In this document: positions 17,233 to 26,132 of the stretch, one piece after another
Layout: the number at the start of each line of letters is the position of its first letter
Numbering within the stretch: position 1 is the first letter of the stretch
NCBI RefSeq assembly: GCF_022410535.1
Contig: NZ_JAKNBL010000015.1
Coordinates: 1-64,000, forward strand
Source: Pelotomaculum terephthalicicum JT
GTDB lineage: Bacteria; Bacillota; Desulfotomaculia; Desulfotomaculales; Pelotomaculaceae
DNA: 64,000 bases
Direction: 5' to 3'
The notes under the pieces: generated by a model
The model's database searches: none
Told to the model about the DNA's origin: nothing
The model's input: the letters and a program-made list of their open reading frames with translations, nothing else
Made by a program: the position numbers and the translations under genes

Positions 17233-20200
17233 CTAAAATCCTCTTCTCTGCCGTTCAAGTTTTATCTTTCTTTCAATTTCCATGTATACTTTATCAACAA
17301 TTTTATCGATATTTATCTCCGGCCCTTGCGATGCCGGCATATCTATTTTTTCTAAATGCACTTCCGCCTGCGCGGACGATTTCGGCACGTCATCCTGCCC
17401 TGAATCCGCGGGTGCCGCTTGCTGCTTTAAATATTCCATGCGGGGTGCCGGAATAAATAACGCGGATGCGCCTTTTAACGGCAATCTTAGCTCCTCCGAT
17501 TCGGTTTTTAGCTCCAGGCGGCGCAACTTTATCCTATCCGTCATTAATTCGTATCGTCTTGACCTCTCAACTATTACAGTAGAACCTCGCTGAACGAACT
17601 TATCCATACTACCGGTTTGCTCAGTATTACCGCCTGTTATCGTCCGCCGGCGGCCATTATTGGGCAACCGGACAAGTTGGCGGCTGCTCCCCTGGGTGTG
17701 GGATATTCTCACCGCTTCCTCTATTAATGAACGGCCTGGCGGCGCCTCTCTGTCAACCGGCGGAACAACCACCGCTTGAGCAGATACATTATATTTGTTT
17801 ATGCTGTTTTGCACACGCCGCAGTGCTGCCCGCAGCAACTTGCTGATATAGCTTGACCGCGACTCAGATAATCCTTCCGCCGCTGGACGCCGGCGCTTGG
17901 CGCGGCTAATTGCGTCTACCCCGGTTCCCGCCGGTGCCGCCGCCCCGGCCTGACTACCGGAATACGCTGTCCCGGACCCTGTTTGCCTTATTTTTATGGG
18001 GACATGCTGCATCGTCATGTTTGCATTTGCCGCCGCCCCGGCAACTCCCGGTTTTTCGACCGGCAGTATCCTCACCGGTTTTGCCACCGGTATTGGCAAT
18101 CTTTGCCGCCGGTCGGCATATTGGTTTGACTGTCGCGACATCCGTTTGTACCGCGCTTCGGCCGGCGTTTGCTGAATCCATGTATAATTATGCACTTCAC
18201 CGGGCATGTCTGCCTGGAACGGGGCGCTTGCTCTTATGCTCAAACTCGCATACCGGCGGTTTATTTCCCGGGCAACGAATACTTTGCCCGGTTCTTTAGC
18301 GTCTTTGCCGTAACCGGAACGCTGCGGAAAGAATTTCTCCGTAATTTTTCTGCCATTACCGTATATGAATCGCTCCAGGATTTCCTTTTGAGCACTGGCC
18401 TCTGTTCCCCGCGGCGTTTCCACGTTGTTCGCCGGGCGCCGCCGCTTGGCAAGCTCCTGCGCATGTAATTTCCTTACGGGTCCTTGATTCTTGTCCGCCC
18501 ACGCCGGCACGGTTTTCTTACTTGTCAATGTCTGCCGGATGCTCGCTGCCCTCAGCCGGCTGGCTTGCTCTCTCCGCGCTGGTTTCCCGGCAGTTGTCCA
18601 GCCGCTGTATCCGGCGCCCTGTCCGGATCCGGCAGGCTTATCCCCTGCTGTTCCATATTTGCCGGCACTGCTTTGCTTGAACCATAGTGCCAGCGGCACT
18701 ATCCCGCCGGCAGGGTTTGTCTTTGTCTGAAACGCTCCAGCCAGCGAACGCCGCTGCTTGCGGGTTAACGCAGTTATCGCCGCCGCCGGCAGTATAGGCA
18801 GTATACCTGCTGCTGTCAGCCAACGGTTCTGCCCTTTCTCAAACAGCCCTGTAGCTGCTGTCCGGCCGCTACCTTCGCCGTCTCGCCCGGATTCGGCAGA
18901 GATGTCGCCCGCTGTCATGGATTTGCCGGCCCTGTTTTTAACATACTGCTTTGCCGCCTGCGACATCCCGCTCAGATGGCCTGCCGGCGACTCAAACTTC
19001 CTTCCCGGCAGCCACCGGTGATAGCCACGGGCAAAGAACGTCCGGAACACCGGCATGTTTGCTCTCTGTCCCGGCTTTGCCGCCGGAACCTGTCCCTGAT
19101 TATTTTCCACCATTGCCGGAAAGGTTTTTTTCTTTGACAATATTCGCCGGATGCTTGCTTTTGTGAATTGGCCTGTAATCTCTCGCTTTACGGGTTCTCC
19201 GGCTGCTGTCCGGCTGTTTTTTCCGGTGTCATGCCTGTAGCCGGCGGACTTGCCGCCCGCCGGGCTGTATTTGTTGCTGCGATTGATTTGAACATATTGC
19301 AGGGCCGTTTGCCCTATCCTGCTGCTCGAACCTACTTGCGCCTGAAACGCCCCTCCCGGTTTACGCCGGTGTTTACGGGCAAATATGGATACCGTTGCCG
19401 CCGGGGACAGGTCTGCCTCTCTCAACCAGTTGGCTTGCTCTCTCTCAAACAGCCTTACGGCTGTTGCCTGGACGCCGGTTTCGCCGGGTCGTCTGGCCCC
19501 AGCAGGCTTATTCCCCGCTGTTCCATATTCGCCGGCACTGCTTTGCATATACTGTTGGGCCGCCTGTTGGGCCGCCCGCAGCATTTCGCTTAGGTAGCTT
19601 GTCCGTAAATCAAGTGTTATTTCCGGCGGCTGCCGGCGGTGGCTGCGGGTCCGGAGCACTGGGATATTTGCTTTCCCTACCCCCGCCTGCTCTGTTCCGG
19701 GTCTGCCAACCGGCATAATCTGTCCCGGCTTAGCCGCCGGGACCTGAAGCTTTTGCGGCAGACGTTGGATGATAAACTGCACTTCTAGCGGCGTGGCCCA
19801 AACTTGCGCCCCGGTCTTTACTCTGCCGGGCATACCTGCACCTGCCTGTCCTGACCGGTAGTCTACATCCGCACGCCGGTAGGCTATCCCCATGGCACCG
19901 GACGTTTTATCCGGTTCTTTGGCATTTTTGCCGGAGACGGAACGCTCTGAAAAAAATCTTTCCGCAGCTTTTATAAATTTGCTGCGTATGAATTGTTCCA
20001 AGGTTTTCGTTTGCGTATGGCGCTCCGCTCCCGGCGGCATCGCTGCCCTGTTCGCCGGGCGCCGCCGGTAGATGTGCTCTTGGATATCTGATTTCCTTAC
20101 AGGTTCTATGTGCTTGTCAGCCTGTTCGGGAATAGTTTTCTTCTTTGCTAATGCTTGCAGGATGCTTGTCGTGGCAAGTTGTCTGGTTTTTTCTCCCTTT

Positions 20201-21786
20201 ACCGGTTCTTTGGCTGCTGTCCGGCTGCCGGTTCCCCTGGCTTGCCCCGGCTCCGCCGGGCTGTAAACTGTTTCGCTTGCTGTGCCGTACTTGTTGACGC
20301 TGCTTTGAATATACCGCTGCAACACCTGCGCCGTCACGCCGGCATATCCTGCCGGAATCTGAAACGCTCCTGCCGGTTTACGCCGCTGCTTACGAATTAA
20401 TACAGCTGCCGTTACTGTTGGCGATATGTCTGCCACTGTCAGCCGGCCGGTTTGTTCTCTCTCAGACAGTTCTCCGGCTGTTGCCCGGGTGTTGGTTGTG
20501 TCGCCTGTTGTTCTATATGTGCCGGCATTGCTTTGAATGTACTGCTGTACCGCCTGCGCTCTTCTGAAGATAGCGTTTGCCGGTGTTTGAAACGCTCTTT
20601 CCAGTGTACGCAGTTGTCTGCGGATAATTATGGCTGCCGCTGTTCCTACCGGCACGGCCATCATGGCCTGCCTGCCGGGAGGTGTGGCCTGAAGCGCCGG
20701 AACGCTCGCTTTCTCCTGCACCGCTTCGTCTGCGCCGCGTCTGGCCGCCGTCAGGCTCCGCCCCGGTTTTGCTTTTGGGACTTGCAGCTTCTGCTGTAGA
20801 CGCAGCAACGCAGACTGAGCTTCCAGCAGCGCTGCCTGAACCCATGCCCCTTGCCTCGCTCTGCCGGGCATACCGGCTTGGCCTGGAGGATTTGGTCTCC
20901 CGCCCAAACCAGCATCCCGACGACTTGGTATTCCCCCGGCGCCGGACGTCCCGCCCCATCCCCTTTTTCCTTTGTTGACTGCCGGGCGCTGGGGAATGAA
21001 TCTTCCCGCAACAATTATATTATTGCTTATGAATTGCTCCGGAGTCTTCTTTTGGACTTGTCCGTCCCTACCCGGCGGCACTTCTGCGCTGCTTGCCGGA
21101 CGCCGCAGGCAGAAATATTTATGTATATTTGATTCCCTTACAGGCTCCGCGTTTTTTCCCGCCTGTTCCGGAATGGTTTTCCCCTTTGATGATTTTTGCC
21201 GGACATTTATTGTTGTTAATTGGCCGATCCGTACTCTCTTTACCGGCCTACCGGCTGCCGCCCGTCCTCTGGTTCTACCGTCTCGTCCGGACCCGGCGGG
21301 CTTGCTTTCTGTTATAACGTAATTATCAGTATTGCTTTGAATGTGCCACGGCGCTGCCGGCCCACCGGTATGGAACACCTGTGTTTCAGACACTCTTACC
21401 GGCGAACCCGGGTCTTGCCTGCGGGCGATTGACACTTGCCGCGTTTTACTGCCGTCAGTTTTGCTGCTCAAGAAAACGTTGGTTTCCACATCAGCAGATT
21501 GTCTAAATGAATTATCCGGGTAAACTGAGTGCAAATTTACAGGCCGGTAAACGGCCGGTCCCTGCTCCCGGAACCCGGCAAAAAGCAACCGGACATTTAC
21601 CGTAAAACTACGCGATAAATTGCCGTAACCGGCTTTTCGCTGAAAAATTCTCCTGTGGACCAAGGAACCCCCGGCCAGAAAATTATTCCGTAACAGACCA
21701 TATTTATTTAATATTCTCTCAACGAAATCCTGGTGAGACAATATCCTTTTCTTCCACCGGGGCGCTGTTTTCTTTGACAAGCTCAT
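17233..21786 (-). CDS. Giant basic Ala/Gly/Arg-rich repeat protein, eCIS tape-measure or cargo candidate
   Basis: A 1,517-residue protein with strongly biased composition (Ala, Gly, Arg, Lys, Pro, Gln) and few acidic residues. Long imperfect repeats are visible: RKQRRxxAGAFQ-type motifs, QSSAGKYGTAGDK-type motifs, KKTIPEQADK-type motifs and RRPAN-type motifs recur in the same order four to five times. The final about 30 residues differ in character (INIDKIVDKVYMEIERKIKL, then ERQRRGF), forming an amphipathic helix like the C-termini I remember from variable-length eCIS proteins at this locus position. Start ATG follows GAAGGGG by about six bases, 41 bases after the tube 2 frame ends. It lies between tube 2 and Afp7, where Afp encodes only a short protein. 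No function is established; a tape measure or lumen filler is my inference. Many open frames on the plus strand here are composition artefacts. Confidence 0.8.
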   Translation of the reverse strand: MSLSKKTAPRWKKRILSHQDFVERILNKYGLLRNNFLAGGSLVHRRIFQRKAGYGNLSRSFTVNVRLLFAGFREQGPAVYRPVNLHSVYPDNSFRQSADVETNVFLSSKTDGSKTRQVSIARRQDPGSPVRVSETQVFHTGGPAAPWHIQSNTDNYVITESKPAGSGRDGRTRGRAAAGRPVKRVRIGQLTTINVRQKSSKGKTIPEQAGKNAEPVRESNIHKYFCLRRPASSAEVPPGRDGQVQKKTPEQFISNNIIVAGRFIPQRPAVNKGKRGWGGTSGAGGIPSRRDAGLGGRPNPPGQAGMPGRARQGAWVQAALLEAQSALLRLQQKLQVPKAKPGRSLTAARRGADEAVQEKASVPALQATPPGRQAMMAVPVGTAAAIIIRRQLRTLERAFQTPANAIFRRAQAVQQYIQSNAGTYRTTGDTTNTRATAGELSEREQTGRLTVADISPTVTAAVLIRKQRRKPAGAFQIPAGYAGVTAQVLQRYIQSSVNKYGTASETVYSPAEPGQARGTGSRTAAKEPVKGEKTRQLATTSILQALAKKKTIPEQADKHIEPVRKSDIQEHIYRRRPANRAAMPPGAERHTQTKTLEQFIRSKFIKAAERFFSERSVSGKNAKEPDKTSGAMGIAYRRADVDYRSGQAGAGMPGRVKTGAQVWATPLEVQFIIQRLPQKLQVPAAKPGQIMPVGRPGTEQAGVGKANIPVLRTRSHRRQPPEITLDLRTSYLSEMLRAAQQAAQQYMQSSAGEYGTAGNKPAGARRPGETGVQATAVRLFEREQANWLREADLSPAATVSIFARKHRRKPGGAFQAQVGSSSRIGQTALQYVQINRSNKYSPAGGKSAGYRHDTGKNSRTAAGEPVKREITGQFTKASIRRILSKKKTFPAMVENNQGQVPAAKPGQRANMPVFRTFFARGYHRWLPGRKFESPAGHLSGMSQAAKQYVKNRAGKSMTAGDISAESGRDGEGSGRTAATGLFEKGQNRWLTAAGILPILPAAAITALTRKQRRSLAGAFQTKTNPAGGIVPLALWFKQSSAGKYGTAGDKPAGSGQGAGYSGWTTAGKPARREQASRLRAASIRQTLTSKKTVPAWADKNQGPVRKLHAQELAKRRRPANNVETPRGTEASAQKEILERFIYGNGRKITEKFFPQRSGYGKDAKEPGKVFVAREINRRYASLSIRASAPFQADMPGEVHNYTWIQQTPAEARYKRMSRQSNQYADRRQRLPIPVAKPVRILPVEKPGVAGAAANANMTMQHVPIKIRQTGSGTAYSGSQAGAAAPAGTGVDAISRAKRRRPAAEGLSESRSSYISKLLRAALRRVQNSINKYNVSAQAVVVPPVDREAPPGRSLIEEAVRISHTQGSSRQLVRLPNNGRRRTITGGNTEQTGSMDKFVQRGSTVIVERSRRYELMTDRIKLRRLELKTESEELRLPLKGASALFIPAPRMEYLKQQAAPADSGQDDVPKSSAQAEVHLEKIDMPASQGPEINIDKIVDKVYMEIERKIKLERQRRGF

Positions 21787-21827
21787 TCAGTTTCCCCTTC
21801 AAAAAGCTAACTGCTAATCCGGAGGAT

Positions 21828-22277
21828 TTATTTCGAAACTATACCCTCCAAGCGATTATACACTATCTCCAGAACTTCGACGGCAACCTCAGCCCTGGAC
21901 GCCTTCAGCTCAGGTCCGATCCATTTCACCGGGTAGGAATCAAAAAAGTTCCATCTCCAGATTTCCTCACCGGCCTGATCAAGCAATACCACCGCGCCAT
22001 CCTTACGCTCAACCGTACCTCAGACAACATCCTTGTACCAGTTCCAAAGCTCGTCCGAATTGGTTACTCCTCTTTTTAACACCAGGCTTGGATATTTTGT
22101 TATCTTAGGGAAGCGGTGCACATGATTGTTGACACCGCCTTCACGATATTCTTCCGTCTCCGTCTCCGACCGGAGTCCTGAAACTTCCGTAAATCCGCCC
22201 ACGAATAAGCCGTCAATCTCCACCCAAAAACGGAAGCTGCCATTCGGATCTACCAAAATTGTCAAGGTCGTTGTCAC
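21828..22277 (-). pseudogene. Second tail tube protein (gp19/Afp5-like) with in-frame TGA
   Basis: The frame starts at GTG (22,277) with FRFWVEIDGLFVGGFTEVSG and the motif EYREGGVNNHVHRFPKITKY, the hallmark of the T4 gp19-like tube family. A TGA at 22,020-22,022 interrupts it after residue 85 (WNWYKDVV). The same frame then continues without any indel through GTVERKDGAVVLLDQAGEEI, FFDSYPVKWIGPELKAS and EVAVEVLEIVYNRL to TAA at 21,828, giving 148 sense codons in total, the normal family length. Both halves are clearly parts of one tube protein, so this is a single nonsense change, a sequencing error, or read-through. The GTG overlaps the stop of the preceding small gene (GTGA). Confidence 0.85.
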
Positions 22278-22465
22278 CTCGGATCAAACACGTCAAACTC
22301 ATTTTCCGGCTCTTCATTGAGCTTGCGGTTAATGTTAGAAATCTCCTCACACCATTTTTTGCGCTCGCGATGTTCCATCAGCATGATTTGATCTTGCGGC
22401 CAGTGGAAGTAATAGGCTATGAAAGCAACTTCCTCATAAATCCGCTCAACCGGATAGCCTGTTAT
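22274..22465 (-). CDS. Small DUF6760-like eCIS protein with apparent ATA start
   Basis: A 63-codon frame lacking a standard start codon near its beginning. It reads (I)TGYPVERIYEEVAFIAYYFHW, continues with the motif MEHRERKKWCEEISNINRKL and ends VFDPR. I recognise this as the short DUF6760-like protein found between the tube genes of many eCIS. The likely start is ATA at 22,463-22,465, overlapping the TAA stop of the upstream gene and preceded by GGAGGGAGA, a strong ribosome site. Its own stop overlaps the GTG of tube 2. No ATG occurs before residue 28. Translation by coupling from a rare AUA start is the best reading; fusion by frameshifting is an alternative. Confidence 0.7.
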   Translation of the reverse strand: MTGYPVERIYEEVAFIAYYFHWPQDQIMLMEHRERKKWCEEISNINRKLNEEPENEFDVFDPR

Positions 22466-22839
22466 TCTCCCTCCGGCTCCCCCGAAAAATTTATTTCCGC
22501 CTCAAACTCATGCTGGCATTTCGGGCATACTGTCTTAAAGCGCGCGCTTTCGGACTCGTTGACGCGCTGGTAAAAGTCTTGCAGGTAAGCAAAATCCGCG
22601 GTAAAGAGTTTTTCAATCACTTTTGTGTCTATCGCTTTCAAATCACCGAGTTTCGTGATCACCCTGGCCAGCAGAATAATAGTCAGGTAACCTGGATTTG
22701 ACTGCACCCTGGAATCACGCATCGGCAAGATTTCATCTGCGGCTGTGGCTAGACGCATTACTCCCCTTTTATGCAAATCACCATGCTCGTCCACATAACC
22801 CTTAGGCAACTCAAATTCATATTCTGTTTGAAATGCCAT
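22462..22839 (-). CDS. T4 gp26-like baseplate hub assembly chaperone
   Basis: A 125-residue protein from the ATG at 22,839 (MAFQTEYEFELPKGYVDEHG), chosen because AAGGAG precedes it; the frame extends upstream to 22,911 without such a site. The middle has RLATAADEILPMRDSRVQ and YLTIILLARVITKLGDL, and the end has a CPKCQHEFE motif that may bind metal as a dimer. It resembles the T4 baseplate hub chaperone type that recurs in eCIS loci. It follows tube 1 and is translationally linked to the next small gene. Confidence 0.75.
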   Translation of the reverse strand: MAFQTEYEFELPKGYVDEHGDLHKRGVMRLATAADEILPMRDSRVQSNPGYLTIILLARVITKLGDLKAIDTKVIEKLFTADFAYLQDFYQRVNESESARFKTVCPKCQHEFEAEINFSGEPEGE

Positions 22840-22964
22840 TTGTCCTATTCTCCTTTTTAAATTTCCGGTTGTGCCCAGCTGCTTTGCTGCCGGGATTAAA
22901 ACAAGAGGCAAGAAAAAGGAAAGTTATTAAGCTCCATTCTCCAACCTCTTGTTTCAAACAACAA

Positions 22965-23399
22965 CTACACTGTTCTGGTCAGCCCCTCATGGGCAAGCTC
23001 AAGACTTTCGATCGCCACTTCGTTGCCTTTGGCGTTGAAGTTCGGCGCGGTATATTTTGTCGGCCAAGCTTCGATAATCTGCCATGTCGCGACATCCGTG
23101 CCCGCTTCATCTATAGCGATGATCGTGACCGACTTGCGCTCTATAGTGCCGTTGACCGCGTTTTCAATCCATTTATACATATCCACCGAATCGGTGACAC
23201 CCCACTTCAGGGTGATATTGCCATACTTAGTCAATCCGGGCAATTTGCGGGGCGTTGTATTTTCATTGCCCTCACGGTATTCAATTATATCGACAGAAGT
23301 GCTGAAACCCGACACTTCACTGAAACCTGCCTGCTGAATACCCTCAATCTCCACTCTATAACGAAAACCTCTGTAAGGGTCTTTGCGTTCGCCAGGCAT
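22965..23399 (-). CDS. Tail tube protein 1 (gp19/Afp1-like)
   Basis: A 144-residue protein with the complete tube-family pattern: DPYRGFRYRVEIEGIQQAGF, SGFSTSVDIIEYREGNENTT, KLPGLTKYGNITLKWGVTDS, ERKSVTIIAIDEAG and a C-terminal EVAIESLELAHEGL. It polymerises into the inner tube of the injection particle. It lies directly downstream of the sheath gene. Its intactness contrasts with the interrupted second tube gene. Confidence 0.94.
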   Translation of the reverse strand: MPGERKDPYRGFRYRVEIEGIQQAGFSEVSGFSTSVDIIEYREGNENTTPRKLPGLTKYGNITLKWGVTDSVDMYKWIENAVNGTIERKSVTIIAIDEAGTDVATWQIIEAWPTKYTAPNFNAKGNEVAIESLELAHEGLTRTV

Positions 23400-23452
23400 A
23401 TCTCTTCCCCCTTTGCTTATTTATAGTGACGGCATTTAGTTAGTCAGTGCTA

Positions 23453-25225
23453 TTATTGTTCACTCGTTTTTTGCGTAATTCTGAAGATCACGAATTCAGC
23501 GGGCTTGACAGGCGCCACGCCAATGACGCAGATCAGGCGTCCGTTGTCGATGTCGTCCTGGGTCATGGTGGAACGGTCAACCTTGATAAAGAAAGCCTCG
23601 GCCGAACTGGTGCCCATCAGCGCGCCGTCTCTCCACACCCTGGTTAAAAACGCGTCTATGGTCCGGTTAACCCTGGCCCACAGTTTTTCATCATTCGGCT
23701 CAAAAACGACCCAGTTGGTGCCGCGCTTAATCGATTCCTCCAGGAAAATAAATAGTCTTCTTACGTTAATGTATTTCCACAGAGTATTTGAACTGCATGT
23801 CCTGGCTCCCCAAACGCGAATGCCCTGACCGGTAAAGTACCGGATCAAGTTCACTCCCTTGGGGTTTAAAATGTCCTGTTCACCTTTGTTGTACTGGCAG
23901 TCCAGCCCGACACAGGAACGGACAACCTCGTTCGCAGGCGCTTTGTGCACGCCGCGCGTTTGGTCTGTTCTGGAATAAATCCCGATTACCGAGCCGGACG
24001 GCGGAATGTAAATATTCCGCTTGTCAAGCGGATCGAAAACCTGCAACCATGGATTATACATGGCGGCGTATGTAGTATCGAAGATATTGCGGTGCACCTG
24101 CACATCCGCCACCTTGACCTTTTCCCTGGGAATATCCAGAACGGCAAACCGGCTGGCCGTGTTTTCGCAGTGAGCGACTAGCGCCAATTGCACATCCGGT
24201 GTCGTCACTCCCGGTATGGCCATAATACTGACTTCATCATTGTCGATGAAAGCCTGGATCCCGGTGCGCTTTCCCGGCCCTCTGTCCTGACCCATAAAGT
24301 CCGCCGCGGAAATACCGGCAACCGCGCCGTCACTGCCGCCGGCCAGTGCCATTACATAATCTGTTTCTTCTTCTTTTTTCCCTGTTATTGTCTCATATGG
24401 CGGGGTGGGGTCGCTGTCATCGTCCTCGCCCTTGATTAGTTTCGGGTTCAAATTATGTTCAACGGCAATCAAATTAGAGCGGGACAAAACTTTTTCCACA
24501 TAGTTGGCCGCGGCTGCGTTAAGCGACACATTTTCAAACGTTTCCGCTTCACCTTCATAGAGGACATTGAGAGTAAACTCGCAGGTGGTGAGCATTTTAA
24601 CGGGAATGAGGTCCTTGTCGACAACACTGTCGTCACCCCGCAAATGATTTGACAGGGTGATCACATTGTCCTGGGAGGCGACTATCTCGTTGTATTGTTT
24701 GCTCTCACCGTCACTAAAGGCGACAATATCGCCGGGATTAAAACCGGCGTTGTTCTTCACACGGTATTGTTTGGCTTCAGCGGCGTCACCGATAATTTCC
24801 AATATCTGCGTCTTAGCTTTGCTGGACGGCGAAACTGAAACCTTGATCTTATCGCCCCACGTGCCAGGGTTTTTCGCGTAAATATCCAGCACCACCGAAT
24901 CTTTATTATCCCCCGCGAAATTAGCCGCCGGTTTCGCATCGGCCGGCGCTACCCTCATTACGTAACAACGGGCTCCTCCGTTGATAAAGAAGTGTTCCAC
25001 CGCATAAGCGAGGAAACGGTATTCGCCAAACGCGTTTTCCGACAAATACCCCCCGAATTTTCTTTGAAAGTCAGCAAAACTGGTAACCAGTTCCGGCAGT
25101 CCTTCCACACTACCTCTCTCCGCCAGACCGATAAACCCCGCAGTACTGGTGCTGACGCCCTCAAGCGGTCTGCCACCGCTCTCAAACTCTTCCACGTAAA
25201 CTCCTGGAGACAAATATTCTGGCAT
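23453..25225 (-). CDS. Contractile tail sheath protein
   Basis: A 590-residue sheath protein. The N-terminus (EYLSPGVYVEEFESGGRPLE, GVSTSTAGFIGLAERG) and C-terminus (RNIYIPPSGSVIGIYSRTDQ, GVHKAPANEV, GIRVWGARTCSS, YINVRRLFIFLEESIKRGT) are diagnostic of the phage/eCIS sheath family. A variable insertion occupies the middle (about residues 110-300). A single sheath gene serves the whole particle here, unlike Afp, which has three. The unit should form the contractile outer tube around tube 1. Confidence 0.96.
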   Translation of the reverse strand: MPEYLSPGVYVEEFESGGRPLEGVSTSTAGFIGLAERGSVEGLPELVTSFADFQRKFGGYLSENAFGEYRFLAYAVEHFFINGGARCYVMRVAPADAKPAANFAGDNKDSVVLDIYAKNPGTWGDKIKVSVSPSSKAKTQILEIIGDAAEAKQYRVKNNAGFNPGDIVAFSDGESKQYNEIVASQDNVITLSNHLRGDDSVVDKDLIPVKMLTTCEFTLNVLYEGEAETFENVSLNAAAANYVEKVLSRSNLIAVEHNLNPKLIKGEDDDSDPTPPYETITGKKEEETDYVMALAGGSDGAVAGISAADFMGQDRGPGKRTGIQAFIDNDEVSIMAIPGVTTPDVQLALVAHCENTASRFAVLDIPREKVKVADVQVHRNIFDTTYAAMYNPWLQVFDPLDKRNIYIPPSGSVIGIYSRTDQTRGVHKAPANEVVRSCVGLDCQYNKGEQDILNPKGVNLIRYFTGQGIRVWGARTCSSNTLWKYINVRRLFIFLEESIKRGTNWVVFEPNDEKLWARVNRTIDAFLTRVWRDGALMGTSSAEAFFIKVDRSTMTQDDIDNGRLICVIGVAPVKPAEFVIFRITQKTSEQ

Positions 25226-25320
25226 GTTTACCCGGTTTCTAGTAAATTAATATACAAACATTGCCTTCATGACCTGAGTTTGTATAAATAGAAACCAGCT
25301 CCCCCCTTTCTGTATTTATT

Positions 25321-26121
25321 TTAGATTTGAACAATACCTAAATAATTCACTTCACCTTCTGTCATCTTCAACTCTTCTATTTTAATTTTATTTTCGCAGC
25401 TGAATTCGACTTTAACGTCAAAAATTTTCTCCTTTGCACCCCGGAAGTAAGCGACAACTTCCCCCCGCTGATCCGCCCTGGTTACCACAACAGGCAGCAG
25501 CAACACCCCGCGTTTATGATCGTACCGGAGAGGCTCGGCCACTTGATAACTATGTGTTCCTTTTGAAACTCCGGTGATCACGCAGTATTCAGAACACACC
25601 TCCTCTTGCTCTTTTATCAAGAATATATCTCCAACTGCTATTTTGCCTGCCACATTTGTTAAATTAATTTCATGAAGCCCTTTTTTCACACCGCCCTGCG
25701 CCACTTTAGCGCCGGCGCAACTTGCCGACATGACAGTTGCTCTCACATTCGCGTCCGGAGCCGGATTGCCGCCGGAGTCACGCAGAGCGGCGCGGAGCAA
25801 GGTCGTCCCCGCGGGGAACGGATAAGCGGAGTTTGGCTTTAGAGATATATACACGATAGGCTCCGCCGGATCAATTTCTTCAAGCTTGACAATCGTTGTT
25901 TCGTTAAGATATATATCTGATTGCACCACTACATGATAAGTTCCGACAGGCAAACCGGTAAAAACGAAATACCCGTCCGCCTTTCTCACCGGCCTCCCCG
26001 GATGTTCGCGCAAAAAGACATGGATATTGCCGCCGGACTTGGGCGAGGCGGTGTAATCATCCACCGGGCAGACAACCAAAGAAACCTTCGTGCTAAATTT
26101 GACCTTGCGTCTGTATTCCAT
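25321..26121 (-). CDS. eCIS-associated beta-rich protein with carboxypeptidase-regulatory-like domain
   Basis: A 266-residue protein of unknown role. Residues about 15-95 look like a carboxypeptidase-regulatory-like/transthyretin-type domain (GGNIHVFLREHPGRPVRKAD, GYFVFTGLPVGTYHVVVQSD). A second beta-rich domain of similar size follows from about 105, containing two isolated Cys (residues about 134 and 182). No signal peptide is present. It lies between the Pvc16-like cap gene (12 bases upstream) and the sheath gene, a place where other eCIS carry variable genes, so it may decorate the particle. The role is unproven. Confidence 0.7.
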   Translation of the reverse strand: MEYRRKVKFSTKVSLVVCPVDDYTASPKSGGNIHVFLREHPGRPVRKADGYFVFTGLPVGTYHVVVQSDIYLNETTIVKLEEIDPAEPIVYISLKPNSAYPFPAGTTLLRAALRDSGGNPAPDANVRATVMSASCAGAKVAQGGVKKGLHEINLTNVAGKIAVGDIFLIKEQEEVCSEYCVITGVSKGTHSYQVAEPLRYDHKRGVLLLPVVVTRADQRGEVVAYFRGAKEKIFDVKVEFSCENKIKIEELKMTEGEVNYLGIVQI

Positions 26122-26132
26122 CTTTACCGTCT

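Noticed and set aside
17910-21520. Many plus-strand and alternative-frame open frames of 60-150 codons.
   Set aside because: They lie opposite the repetitive, GC-rich 1,517-residue gene, which has the proper operon position, start signal and a family-like C-terminus; the others lack these.
22020-22022. Selenocysteine at the in-frame TGA of the second tube gene.
   Set aside because: Tube proteins have no redox role, the family has ordinary residues here, and I see no convincing SECIS hairpin directly after the TGA. A nonsense mutation or sequence error is simpler.
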